Origin: Gluconacetobacter takamatsuzukensis
GTDB taxonomy: Bacteria > Pseudomonadota > Alphaproteobacteria > Acetobacterales > Acetobacteraceae
DNA length: 64,000 bases
Reading direction: 5' to 3'
Assembly: GCF_014174275.1 (NCBI RefSeq)
Contig: NZ_JABEQK010000002.1
Coordinates: forward strand, 186,001-250,000
The notes under the pieces are model-generated. The model searched no databases, was not told the origin of the DNA, and worked only from the letters and a program-made list of their open reading frames with translations. Shown here piece after piece: positions 38,020 through 47,083 of the stretch. Positions within the stretch are counted from its first letter, which is position 1, and every line of letters begins with the position of its first letter. The translations under genes and the position numbers were made by a program.

Positions 38020-39942
38020 TCAGGGCACCTTCATCGGCGTCCCATGAACCTCCATCCAGCTCTGCGCGATATCCACGCTGACCGTGGCCGGACGATAGGC
38101 TTCCTTCGGGGCAAGGAAGATATTGTCCACATAGGTCTGCGGATTGCGGTCATAGAGCGGGAACCAGCTCGACTGGATCTGGATCATGATCCGGTGCCCG
38201 GGCAGGAACGTATGGTTCGCCAGCGGCAACACCATGTCGTAGGCCAGCGGAACGTTGGCCGCGATCGGGTGCGGCTGCGCGAAGCTCTCGCGATAGCGCC
38301 CGCGCAGGATGTCCGCGCTGATCATCAGCTGGTATCCGCCCATTTCGGGCTGGTCCGCCACCTCGTCCGGATAGACGTCGATCAGCTTCACGACGAAATC
38401 GCCGTCCGTGCCCGTGGTGGCGGCCGTCAGATGCATGTGCGGCTGGCCACGGACCACGAACGGCGCCGTCAGCACCGGCGAGGTAAAGCTCAGAACGTCG
38501 GGCCGGGCCGCCATGTTGCGCTGGTCCGTCGCCAGCCAGTTCCGCCAGTTCGCATCCGGCCGGTCCTTCGCGACCACCGGCCGCGCCACATAGGGCACCG
38601 GATGCGCGGGGTCGGACACATAGCGCGCAACCCCTGCCCCGGCGGCCGGCGCCTGGGTGCCCAGCCCCTCGCCGGGCTGCAGGTGCAGCGTCACGCAATC
38701 CGCCGCGCAGGCCCGCGGCGGCAGCGCGTCCGCGCTCTCCCACACATTGTCGCCGCTGCGGAAGGCCGTCACCCGCGCGGGCAGCGGAATGCTGCCGTCC
38801 TTCAGATAATGGGCCAGGAACGGCTCCAGGATCGTCTTGCGGAAATACAGGCCGGTATCGGCGCGCAGCTTGACCGGCCCCATCGTGCTGGCCTCGTGGA
38901 TCTCGCCGCCATGGTTCCAGGGGCCGACGGCCAGCCACAACCGCGACGCCGCCGCCGGGTCTTTCTTCAGCGCATAATACAGGGCAACGGCACCGTAATT
39001 ATCCTCCTGGTCCCACAGGCTATGGACCAGCAGCGTCGGCACCGTCAGCCCCTCGCGCGGCAGCAGCCGGTCCATCGCCTGAAGCTGCCACCATGTGTCA
39101 TAGGCCGGATGGGCCAGGATCTGGCGGAAGAAGCCGATCTGGTCCATCCCGCGCACCCGCCCGGCCGCCCCGGCCGAACCCGCCCGCAGGAAGAGATCGT
39201 AGGAATCGTACTGGCTGGCCCACCAGGTGGCCGTATTCTTCGGCGTGCCGTCCTGCTCATAGATATAAGGCAGCATCTCCTCGCGGAACGCGCCGTTATG
39301 GAACCAGTCGTCCCCCATCCAGCCATCGACCATCGGGTTCATCGGCACCGAGACCTTCAGCGCCGGATGCGGATGAAACAGCGCGGTCAGGGCGGTATAG
39401 CCGTCGTACGACACGCCGATGATGCCCACCTTGCCGTTGCTCTCCGGCAGGTTGTGCACCAGCCACTCGATGGTATCCCAGGTGTCGGTGGCATGGTCGA
39501 CCGAGGTGCCGTTCAGTTCCCCCCGCATCGGGCGGTTCATCACGTACCGCCCTTCCGACCCGTATTTGCCCCGCACGTCCTGGATGACGCGGATATACCC
39601 CCCATCCGCGATCACGTCGGGCATGTTGTCATACCCCTGCATGATCGGCCCCATATTGCCGCTGGCGGCGAACGAGACCATGTGGTCGGCATTATAGGGC
39701 GTGCGCGTCAGCAGGATCGGCGCGCCATGGGCGCCCCTGGGGACGATGATGACCGTGTGCAGCTTCGTCCCGTCGCGCATCGGGATCATCACGTCCCGGC
39801 GGACATGGTCGAAGCTTGCATCCTGCTCCTGGAAATGCTCCGGCATGTCGGGCGCGATGCCGCCGGGGGCAGAGGGCTCCCCCGCCATCGCCATCCATGG
39901 CAGGGCGGCTAGGCAGGCTGAAAGCAGCAGGATTTTTCTCAC
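38020..39942 (-). CDS. Alpha-amino acid ester hydrolase (S15/CocE-NonD family), secreted
   Basis: Predicted periplasmic serine hydrolase/transferase acting on alpha-amino acid esters (the Acetobacter beta-lactam antibiotic acylase family). GTG 39942 gives a signal peptide (ILLLSACLAALPWMAMAG) and 640 aa. The nucleophile is S178 in GVSYDGY (the GxSYxG motif), with D311 in SLWDQED and H344 in GPWNHGG; these spacings (133 and 33) fit the known Ser-Asp-His triad of the Acetobacter turbidans enzyme. The C-terminal jelly-roll domain (~from 430) is present. A TonB receptor gene lies 132 bp upstream on the same strand across an R2 copy. Natural substrate is unknown. Confidence 0.9.
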   Translation of the reverse strand: MRKILLLSACLAALPWMAMAGEPSAPGGIAPDMPEHFQEQDASFDHVRRDVMIPMRDGTKLHTVIIVPRGAHGAPILLTRTPYNADHMVSFAASGNMGPIMQGYDNMPDVIADGGYIRVIQDVRGKYGSEGRYVMNRPMRGELNGTSVDHATDTWDTIEWLVHNLPESNGKVGIIGVSYDGYTALTALFHPHPALKVSVPMNPMVDGWMGDDWFHNGAFREEMLPYIYEQDGTPKNTATWWASQYDSYDLFLRAGSAGAAGRVRGMDQIGFFRQILAHPAYDTWWQLQAMDRLLPREGLTVPTLLVHSLWDQEDNYGAVALYYALKKDPAAASRLWLAVGPWNHGGEIHEASTMGPVKLRADTGLYFRKTILEPFLAHYLKDGSIPLPARVTAFRSGDNVWESADALPPRACAADCVTLHLQPGEGLGTQAPAAGAGVARYVSDPAHPVPYVARPVVAKDRPDANWRNWLATDQRNMAARPDVLSFTSPVLTAPFVVRGQPHMHLTAATTGTDGDFVVKLIDVYPDEVADQPEMGGYQLMISADILRGRYRESFAQPHPIAANVPLAYDMVLPLANHTFLPGHRIMIQIQSSWFPLYDRNPQTYVDNIFLAPKEAYRPATVSVDIAQSWMEVHGTPMKVP

Positions 39943-39986
39943 GAGACACTTATCCTCGGGGGCAGGCGGGAACGGAAACCGGGCCG

Positions 39987-40070
39987 GCAAGGGCTTTGCC
40001 CTTGACCCACCAAAGGGCAGTCGCCCTTTGGAAACCCGGTCGTTGTCATATCATCGGGGGACGGGTTCGG
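39987..40070. repeat. GC-rich palindromic repeat, family R2, copy e
   Basis: Short copy: GCAAGGGC-TTT-GCCCTTG then CCAAAGGGC-AGTC-GCCCTTTGG and AAACCCGGTCG. It lies between the TonB receptor 2 stop (40074) and the ester hydrolase start, both on the minus strand. Confidence 0.8.
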
Positions 40071-40073
40071 GTA

Positions 40074-42587
40074 TCAGAACTCGGCCGAGATCGTTCCATA
40101 ATATTCGCGCGGCGCCGCGACGAACAGGTTGGCATTGTCGTCGCCGGAAACCGAGGCCGCGCCATAGATGCCGCCGATATAGTTCTTGTCGGTCAGGTTG
40201 GTGATCCCGAACGCGGCCCGCAAATTGTGGGCAAACCCGATGCTGCCGAAATTATACGCCAGGTTCAGGTTCGTCACCCAATAGGCCGGCACATACTCGT
40301 CGTTGAGATAGGTCATGGGGCGCGAGCCGATATAGTTCGCGTTGAAGTTGAACATGAACTGCCGGTAGGTATAGTTCAGGTTCGCCTTGTACATGAACTT
40401 CGGATAGTAGACCTGATGCTTCCCCTTCAGGCTGTAGACGCTCCCGCCGTAATTGATGGCGTTGCTCTGGTACTGCGCGTCGTTCCAGCTGAAGCTGTTG
40501 GTGATCTCCAGCCCCCGCACGGGGCGGATCGTCCCCATCACATCGGCCCCGTTCATGGTCTCCTTGCCGACATTCATGTAGGCGCTATAGGAATTGTTGG
40601 ACGGCCCCTGCGTGATCGAGGCAATGCGATTGTAGTAGTCGGTATGGTAAAAATCGACGCTGCCGCTGAAGATTGGCGAATCGTAGCGATAGCCGACGAT
40701 GTAGTTCCACGTCCGCTCGGGCCGCAGCACCCCCTTGCTGGCATCGAAGACCGACTGGGCCGATTGCGACGCCTTGCCCAGGCCACCCCACGCCGTGGCG
40801 CTGGAGGTCTGCGAATAATAATCGTAGGCCCGCAGGTTCTCGGCAATGTCCCAGTAGAATTCATGATGCTGGAGAAAGTGATAATCGAAGTTGAAGTGCG
40901 GCAGGAACGCGCCCGACGCCGTCAGCGTCCCGTTCGCGGGGTGGCTGTAATACGTATCCCACCCTTCGTCGGCAAGCTGGCTGGTATAATCGGCCTTGGT
41001 GCCGCCATGGGTGGTCTGGGTCAGGGACTTGAACCCGGCCAGCAGCGTCATGCCGGGGATGATCGTCCACCGATCCTGCAAGAAGAACTGGAACGTATTG
41101 GTATTGTAGGTATCGGCGTACCAGGTATGGGCCTGGCTGGGCAGGAAGTTGGAGTTCCAGTTATGCGCGTCGTTCAAATAATCCCCATACAGGCGCGTAT
41201 CGTAGGTCCATTGGTTGTTCTCGTACCAGATGCCGGTATCGATATGGTTGTTGTGCGGCGCCTCGATCGAGAATTTCTGCGTAAAGCCCAGCCGGCGCAT
41301 CCCGGCATGGGCCATCTGCAAGGCCATGGGCACGCCCGACACCGTGCCATCGGCCTGCAGGGTCGGCACCCCGTAATAAGGCGTGGTCAGGAAATTGTTG
41401 GTCCCGCCATGGATCGCGCTGCTGACATCGCCATAGGCCACCGTGTCCGAGGTCACGTTGCGGAACAGGTCGAAATGCGCCGTGACCGCCGAAAGATAGG
41501 TCCGCTGCACCTGCGACGCATCCCAGGCATAATCGCCGATCTCGTCATTGGACAGCACGCCCTCGTAGCCCGGCGGCACGTCCCCGGTATATTGGGCATA
41601 ATAGGCCCACAGCTTGGCCTTTTCGTAATCGGGCTTCAGATAGGTCGAATCCCGGCCCATCTTCTGCCACATGTTCTTCGTCATGGTCAGGTAATTTCCC
41701 TGCGTGAAATTACCATACCCGAAAAAGGCGGTGATCCTGCCCCGGTCGGTAACCGGCTGCACGATCTTCGCATCGGCCTGCAATTCACTCTGGTAGCCCT
41801 GCCCTTTCCACATGTTCGTATTGGTGCGGGCGAACGAGGCATAGAATTTTGTGCCGGTCGGGTTCAATATGCCGCTGTCCACCCGGCCATAGGTGCGCAC
41901 GGCATTGTAGCTGCCGAATGTCTGGCTGATCTTGCCCCCGGCCTTGTCCTTGGGGTCGGACGTCGTATAGGTCATCGCCCCGCCGAGATTCTGCGCCGAG
42001 AACGAATCCAGCGCCCCGGCCCCCTGCGACATCGTCATGCCCGCCAGATCGTCCTGGATCATCGCCTGCGTGATCGAAACACCGTTGTAATTGGCAAAAC
42101 CCTGGGTACCCAGCGGAATCCCGTCCAGCGTCGCCCCGATCTGCATCTGGGTAAAGCCGCGCACGTAGAACGTATTTCCGTACGTATCCAGCCCGAAGGC
42201 ATCGGTCGAGGTAAAATTGGCCCCCGGCGTGGTCTGCGACAGAATCTGCATCGGATTGGTGCCCGAGACGAAACGGTCCATCACCGCCCGGGTCACGGCA
42301 ACCTCCGCGCCATGGCTGCGCACGCGCGACGCCTCCACCTGGATCGCCTCCGGATCGTCATGCGCCGGCACGGCATGATGGGCATGCTGCGCCACGACCG
42401 GCCGCGCGGGCCCGCTCCCCGCCCCCCGATGCGCCTTCTTCGCATCCTGCTTGTGGGCCGGACTCGCAACCTCGGCCGCCCCCGCCGAGGAAACGGCCGA
42501 AACCACGGCCAGGCCGGCGATCGCCGTCGTACGAAGCAACCCGGCCCTGACACGCGGACCCTGCATCGACCACCGCCGAACACTCAT
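40074..42587 (-). CDS. TonB-dependent outer-membrane receptor 2
   Basis: Outer-membrane transporter of 837 aa. A signal peptide (LRTTAIAGLAVVSAVSSAGA) is followed by a linker with a His-rich stretch (VVAQHAHHAVPAHDDPEAI, residues ~60-80) that could bind metal, then the plug (MQILSQTTPGANFTSTDAFG, FTQMQIGATLDGIPLG) and a barrel ending in AEF. ATG 42587 has GGGAGAGAGAAG as ribosome site. It is upstream of the ester hydrolase on the same strand, so uptake of the hydrolase's substrate or product is a possible link (inference). Confidence 0.92.
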   Translation of the reverse strand: MSVRRWSMQGPRVRAGLLRTTAIAGLAVVSAVSSAGAAEVASPAHKQDAKKAHRGAGSGPARPVVAQHAHHAVPAHDDPEAIQVEASRVRSHGAEVAVTRAVMDRFVSGTNPMQILSQTTPGANFTSTDAFGLDTYGNTFYVRGFTQMQIGATLDGIPLGTQGFANYNGVSITQAMIQDDLAGMTMSQGAGALDSFSAQNLGGAMTYTTSDPKDKAGGKISQTFGSYNAVRTYGRVDSGILNPTGTKFYASFARTNTNMWKGQGYQSELQADAKIVQPVTDRGRITAFFGYGNFTQGNYLTMTKNMWQKMGRDSTYLKPDYEKAKLWAYYAQYTGDVPPGYEGVLSNDEIGDYAWDASQVQRTYLSAVTAHFDLFRNVTSDTVAYGDVSSAIHGGTNNFLTTPYYGVPTLQADGTVSGVPMALQMAHAGMRRLGFTQKFSIEAPHNNHIDTGIWYENNQWTYDTRLYGDYLNDAHNWNSNFLPSQAHTWYADTYNTNTFQFFLQDRWTIIPGMTLLAGFKSLTQTTHGGTKADYTSQLADEGWDTYYSHPANGTLTASGAFLPHFNFDYHFLQHHEFYWDIAENLRAYDYYSQTSSATAWGGLGKASQSAQSVFDASKGVLRPERTWNYIVGYRYDSPIFSGSVDFYHTDYYNRIASITQGPSNNSYSAYMNVGKETMNGADVMGTIRPVRGLEITNSFSWNDAQYQSNAINYGGSVYSLKGKHQVYYPKFMYKANLNYTYRQFMFNFNANYIGSRPMTYLNDEYVPAYWVTNLNLAYNFGSIGFAHNLRAAFGITNLTDKNYIGGIYGAASVSGDDNANLFVAAPREYYGTISAEF

Positions 42588-42870
42588 CTTCTCTCTCCCG
42601 CCAGATGCGATACATGTCGTACGGCAATCCCCCGGCCCGATCCGGCCGCCAGGCACCCAAAGATGCCCCTACCGCGCCAACTATTTGATCTGAATAGTTT
42701 TTATTCGACACCGTAACGTTACGACGAGATAATATTCATCGTCAACAATCGAAAAAAACCTGATATTATAACCTGAGGTTAAGAGGCCACTGGCCGACCG
42801 CCTCTGTTGTCGGCGGGTATTGAACGGTGTTTTTCCAAAGGACTGGCAAGAATCCGGGCTCTGCTCGGCC
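42588..42870. promoter_or_regulatory. AT-rich control region of TonB receptor 2 with a GTAACGTTAC palindrome
   Basis: 283 bp between the receptor start and the acyltransferase stop. A perfect 10-bp palindrome GTAACGTTAC lies at 42712-42721 in an AT-rich stretch (42680-42785), where the receptor promoter should be; it could be an operator. Part of an R2-like tail (TTTCCAAAG...GGGCTCTGC) is present near 42832-42865. No gene is evident. Confidence 0.4.
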
Positions 42871-43857
42871 TCAGTCGATCCGGTCGTTCACAAAATACCA
42901 TTGCGGCGCGTAATCGCGAATCACCGGCTCGACGATGGCGTTCAGGCGCGCCACGTCGTCCATCAGGCTGCTTTCATCCGCAAGGCGGAACGGCTCCAGC
43001 ACGGTCATCGTGAAATATGTCCCACGGTCCCGCGTCAGATAGACCGGGCAGATCAGCGCCCCCGTCTTGCGGGCCAGGCGAGCGACCAGCGCATAATTGC
43101 TCTCCAGCGTCGCGGGCCGGCCGAAGAAGGGCGCGCGCACCCGCCGGTTGAAGCCTTCGTCGCAAAAGACCAGCAGATGCCCGCCAGATTCCAGAAGCTG
43201 CAATGCCGGCCGCACCGCCTGCCGCCCCGGCGGCAGCAGGTTCAGCCCGCCCGACAGGCGCACATGCCGCACGATCCAATGCCGGGCGCGCCGAACCGGC
43301 GGATCGTAATTCAGCGACATGGTAATCCCCATGTCGATCATGCACTGCGACAGGACCTCCCAGTTGCAGGTATGCAGGCCCATGAAGATCACGGGCCCGG
43401 TCGCGCACCGTTCCTTCAGATACCCCACGCCCACGTGGCGAATATGCCCGGGCTGGCGGGCAAGGCGCGGCAGGGCCGAATATTCGGCCATCTGCCGGCC
43501 CTGAGATTCCATATAGTCCCGCATCATGCGGTCCAGTTCCGCCGGGGCCCGGTCGGGGAACAGCCGCTCGAAATTCTCCCGCGTCCGCCGCAGCGAAACG
43601 GGATAAAGACGCGGCATGATCCGCGGCCCCAGCCACGCGCCAAAGCCCGAGCACAGCGTGGGCGACACCAGCCGCAGGGCGAAGAAGAACCCGAGATCGA
43701 ACGCGTTGCCCAGATTGTCGCGCACCCAGTACTGCCAGAACTGCCGCCGGGCCTCCCGGCCCGCCAGCAGGCTACGCAGAGAAGGGGCAGCTTCCGGCCG
43801 GTACGTCCATGCCTTGCGTTTTTTCCCGGGGAGTGGCGCCGGAGGCGGCAGATGCAT
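42871..43857 (-). CDS. LpxL/HtrB-type lysophospholipid/lipid A acyltransferase
   Basis: Predicted inner-membrane acyltransferase that adds a secondary acyl chain to lipid A or a related lipid. The 328-aa product has the HX4E catalytic motif in MGLHTCNWEVL, a membrane-adjacent N-terminus (FDLGFFFALRLVSPTLCSGF), SLRRTRENFERLFPD, and substrate-loop FCDEGFNRRVRAPFFGRPA. ATG 43857 overlaps the P450 coding end by 86 bp, so both are on one message. Lipid A late acyltransferases are usually stand-alone; pairing with a P450 is unusual. Confidence 0.88.
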   Translation of the reverse strand: MHLPPPAPLPGKKRKAWTYRPEAAPSLRSLLAGREARRQFWQYWVRDNLGNAFDLGFFFALRLVSPTLCSGFGAWLGPRIMPRLYPVSLRRTRENFERLFPDRAPAELDRMMRDYMESQGRQMAEYSALPRLARQPGHIRHVGVGYLKERCATGPVIFMGLHTCNWEVLSQCMIDMGITMSLNYDPPVRRARHWIVRHVRLSGGLNLLPPGRQAVRPALQLLESGGHLLVFCDEGFNRRVRAPFFGRPATLESNYALVARLARKTGALICPVYLTRDRGTYFTMTVLEPFRLADESSLMDDVARLNAIVEPVIRDYAPQWYFVNDRID

Positions 43858-45274
43858 GAACAGGAGGCCTATGGACAAGCGTCGCGGGCAGACCATCGCG
43901 CGGCCGCAATGTCAGCCGGCATTGTGGCACGACTTTCTGTTCCGGGGGAAGAACCAACCGAAAACGCTGCGCCAGGATCGCCAGACACAGAACGGCCTCC
44001 GTCAGCCCGAAATGCTGGCCGGGGCAGACGCGCGGCCCGCTGGCGAAGGGAATATAGCTGTAGGGCGCGGGCTTGCGCCCATCCATGAACCGCTCGGGCC
44101 GGAATTCATGCGGGGCTTCGAACAGGCTTTCGGTCCGGTGCAGCAGCCACGGCACGATCAGGATCAGCGACCCGCGCGGCACACGAATATCCCCGATCTC
44201 GTCCGCCTCGCGGTTCTGGCGGGCCAGGATCGGCACGGGGGGATAAAGCCGCAGGGTCTCGTCGATCACCGCCTGGCACCAGTGCAGGTTCGGCAGATCC
44301 TCCAGCGTCGGGGCCCGGTCGCCGCACACACGCGCGATTTCGTCATGGACCGCGCGTTCCACCCAGGGCGCGCGCGCCAGCAGGTACCACGCCCAGGTCA
44401 ATGTCGCGGCCGTGGTCTCATGCCCGGCCATGAAGATGGTGGCGGCCTCGTTGCGCAGCGCCACCGCGTCCAGCCCCAGCTCGGGGTTGCGCTTCTGCCG
44501 CCTGATCAGCAGCTCCATCATCGAATTATGGCTGCCTCGGCCGGCCAGATGGTCCTCGACGATGCGATCGACCACCCGATGCAGGCGCCGCACCGCCCGC
44601 TTCAGCGCCGGCGTGCGCACCATCGGCAGCCCTTCGTCGAACCCCAGGAAATATCCGGGGTTGGTCGAATCCACAAGCGACTGATATTGCGTAAAACTAT
44701 CCGAAACCTCGGTCGTGCTCGCATCGCCCAGCTCGCGCCCGAACACGCTGCGCGAGATGATTTCCGCCGTCAGCGCCGCCATTTCGGGCAGGACATCTAT
44801 GGTGGTGCGGTCGGGGATGCGCTGCCAGCGGTGCGCCATTTCCAGCGCGGTCTGCTCGATGATGGGGCTGAAGGCCGGAACGCGGTCCTTGTGCACGATG
44901 TCGGACACCAGCGCCCGGCGCTGCCGCCAGGTCGGCCCGTCGGAGATGAACAGCCCGTCCCCCAGCAGATATTCCAGCGCCCGGCGCATCTGCGGGCTCT
45001 TGCGCTCGTAATTGTCGCGCCGCTTCACCAGAATGTCGCGGATCACGTCGGGGGAGTTCACCAGCACGACCTGCCGCCCCAGAAGCTGGATCTGCGAGAC
45101 CCGCTCCCGATAATCCCCCCGCCGCCAGATCGACAGGAAATCCTTCCTGGCCTGCATGAAAAGACGAAGATACTGCCCCGGGGGGGCCGAATAATATGCC
45201 GCGTGCGCCGGTTCCAGGACGTGATCTGAAATACGCTCCACAATCTCGACCTGCGGCATGAACCGTGCGAGCAT
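43772..45274 (-). CDS. Cytochrome P450
   Basis: Heme monooxygenase of 500 aa. The I-helix AGHETTAATLTW, K-helix ETLR (DETLRLYPPVP), PERF and heme loop FASGPRVCPG with the thiolate Cys (~417) are all present. The family resembles CYP4/CYP102-like fatty-acid or terpene hydroxylases by the NPGYFLGFDEGLP and AATLTWAWYLLA regions, but the substrate cannot be read. No redox partner gene is adjacent. The C-terminus extends ~40 residues beyond the usual end. ATG 45274 has GGGGA upstream. Its 3' end overlaps the acyltransferase gene. Confidence 0.94.
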   Translation of the reverse strand: MLARFMPQVEIVERISDHVLEPAHAAYYSAPPGQYLRLFMQARKDFLSIWRRGDYRERVSQIQLLGRQVVLVNSPDVIRDILVKRRDNYERKSPQMRRALEYLLGDGLFISDGPTWRQRRALVSDIVHKDRVPAFSPIIEQTALEMAHRWQRIPDRTTIDVLPEMAALTAEIISRSVFGRELGDASTTEVSDSFTQYQSLVDSTNPGYFLGFDEGLPMVRTPALKRAVRRLHRVVDRIVEDHLAGRGSHNSMMELLIRRQKRNPELGLDAVALRNEAATIFMAGHETTAATLTWAWYLLARAPWVERAVHDEIARVCGDRAPTLEDLPNLHWCQAVIDETLRLYPPVPILARQNREADEIGDIRVPRGSLILIVPWLLHRTESLFEAPHEFRPERFMDGRKPAPYSYIPFASGPRVCPGQHFGLTEAVLCLAILAQRFRLVLPPEQKVVPQCRLTLRPRDGLPATLVHRPPVHASAASGATPREKTQGMDVPAGSCPFSA

Positions 45275-45277
45275 CAA

Positions 45278-45740
45278 AAAACATCCCCATCATAACACTG
45301 CGCCACGATTCATGCTCCGTTTCCGCATGTCAAGGAACGGGAAGACATTCCTGCCAGACGCCCACGGCGGTCATTTAAAAAGCACAATGAATTCCAACAG
45401 GTGAAAATATCGGATGAAACCCAGAACGTCATTCATCGTAAAATGGAACAGAAAAGACTTTTACACCACACCGCCTCACCTTTATACACGAACTTCATTT
45501 CATATTTGCGGATATACTTTCGTTTCATTCAAAAACATATCAAAAATACCATCAGTTCCTGAAAAATCTCCCTTCGCCCGTTCACGAGTCCGACAAAAGT
45601 CGCACATATAGTTCCAATGAAATAATATAAATGCCGTTCCTTAATTGTATAAAAAATTACCTGAATTCGAGAGTGCCGTATTCTCTCAATATCAAGAAGA
45701 AATAACCATTTTACACCTTCCCATGACGGGCGGAAAGATG
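45278..45740. other. AT-rich non-coding stretch upstream of the P450 gene
   Basis: About 460 bp of strikingly AT-rich sequence (45370-45735) in an otherwise ~65-70% GC window. Short open frames exist on both strands (for example 45414-45611) but lack ribosome sites and coding character. It may be a remnant of transferred DNA and holds the promoter of the P450-acyltransferase unit. Confidence 0.55.
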
Positions 45741-45747
45741 GCGGGCG

Positions 45748-45828
45748 AGAATCCAGGCTCTGCCCAGACCCGGCAGGGCCTGAGGCCCTGCACCCCAATC
45801 ACCGGATTACGAACGGGTTTCCAAACCT
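45748..45828. repeat. GC-rich palindromic repeat, family R2, copy f (partial)
   Basis: Modules GGCAGGGCC-TGA-GGCCCTGC and CACCCCAATCACC...GGGTTTCCAAA are present; the second half (GCCCTTTGG) is missing. It lies between the AT-rich stretch and the DUF1501 stop. Confidence 0.7.
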
Positions 45829-45877
45829 TCGTCACCCCCCGACGACCACAGCGCCTTTGGGTCCAGTGCCACCCCGA

Positions 45878-47080
45878 CTACGCCACACGCACCAGCCCAT
45901 GAATGGGCTGAACCTGCGGCCCCGGGAAAATCCGTGCCAGCGCGCCCCGCGCGACGCCCAGATGATCGTGCAGCACACCGGCCGCGACGGCGCGCAGATC
46001 GGTCGTCGGCGCCAGGTCCCGGTTTTCGAAAAGCTGGTCCTGCCGCAGGCCGGGCCATGTGCCCCCGACCCGCCCCCCGGCGACGGCCCCGCCCATCAGG
46101 AAGGCGACGGTGGCCGTACCGTGGTCGGTGCCCCCGGTGCCGTTCATGCGCACGGTGCGGCCGAATTCGGTCATGGCGAGCACCACTGTCCGGTTCCAGT
46201 CCGCCCCCAGCGCCCCGCGCAACGCCTGCACGCCGCGATCGAGCTGGCCCAGCGGCCCCTTGAGGCGACCCACCTGCGCCTCATGGGTATCCCACCCGCC
46301 GATCTCCAGCGCCGCGACCCGGGGCCCATCGGGCGCCGTCAACATGCGCCCCGCAGCCGCGCACAGGGCCGAAAACGGCTCCGGCCGGTGCCCACTGCCC
46401 GGCGCAGGCGCAGCCGCATCCATGACGGAATCGGAGAAACCCCGCGCCTTCAGCCCGTCGCGAAAGGCCGGCCCCGTCACGGGGTCGGAGGCATTCAGCG
46501 CCGCGATCCGGCTGTATAAAGCCGGGTCCGGATGCTGGCTCCCGGCCGGGGCGAAGGTGCCGACAGGCGCCGAACCCCGCAGCAGAAGCGGCACGGACAG
46601 TCCCAGGGCCAGCCCATACCCGTCCGGACGGCGGCCACGCCCCGGCAGGGCGGCGACGGCACGGTTCAGCCACCCGCTGTCCATCCGCTGGTCCGCGCCG
46701 CATTCCAGATAATCCTGGGCCTCGAAATGCGACCGGCTGCGATAATGCCCGGCCACGGCATGGATCGGCAGCATCTGCCCCGCGCCATACAGCGCGTGCA
46801 GCCCCGCCAGCGCGGGATGCAGGCCGTAGAAGCCGCCCAGATCCAGCAGCCCGCCCTCCTGCCCCGGCTGCGGCAGCAGCAGCCCGGACCGATGCGCCGC
46901 GATGTCCGGATCGCCATAGGGCGTGACGGCGGCAAGCCCGTCGAGCGCCCCGCGCAGGACGATGGCGACGAAGCGCGGATCGTCCGGCCCGCCGCCCGAT
47001 CCGGCGAGCGCCAGCGACGAACGCCCGAGTGTCCAGCTTGCGGCAAGCCCCAGCAGGGCGGAACGACGACGGATCATCAT
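45878..47080 (-). CDS. DUF1501 domain-containing protein
   Basis: Secreted or periplasmic protein of the DUF1501 family (alkaline-phosphatase/sulfatase-like fold), 400 aa. The N-terminus MMIRRRSALLGLAASWTLG looks like a twin-arginine signal. Family features include VIVLRGALDGL-type (FVAIVLRGALDGLAAV), HAVAGHYRSRSHFEAQDYLE, ALEIGGWDTHEAQ and LAMTEFGRTVRMNGTGGTDHG. It follows the DUF1800 gene by 3 bp. The DUF1800/DUF1501 pair is widely conserved, but its biochemical role is undefined. Confidence 0.9.
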   Translation of the reverse strand: MMIRRRSALLGLAASWTLGRSSLALAGSGGGPDDPRFVAIVLRGALDGLAAVTPYGDPDIAAHRSGLLLPQPGQEGGLLDLGGFYGLHPALAGLHALYGAGQMLPIHAVAGHYRSRSHFEAQDYLECGADQRMDSGWLNRAVAALPGRGRRPDGYGLALGLSVPLLLRGSAPVGTFAPAGSQHPDPALYSRIAALNASDPVTGPAFRDGLKARGFSDSVMDAAAPAPGSGHRPEPFSALCAAAGRMLTAPDGPRVAALEIGGWDTHEAQVGRLKGPLGQLDRGVQALRGALGADWNRTVVLAMTEFGRTVRMNGTGGTDHGTATVAFLMGGAVAGGRVGGTWPGLRQDQLFENRDLAPTTDLRAVAAGVLHDHLGVARGALARIFPGPQVQPIHGLVRVA

Positions 47081-47083
47081 GAG

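Noticed and set aside
42807-43013. 68-aa open frame on the plus strand
   Set aside because: Overlaps the end of the acyltransferase gene on the other strand and an R2-like tail; not protein-like.
45414-45611. 65-aa open frame in the AT-rich stretch
   Set aside because: No ribosome site, no recognisable features; chance frame in AT-rich DNA.
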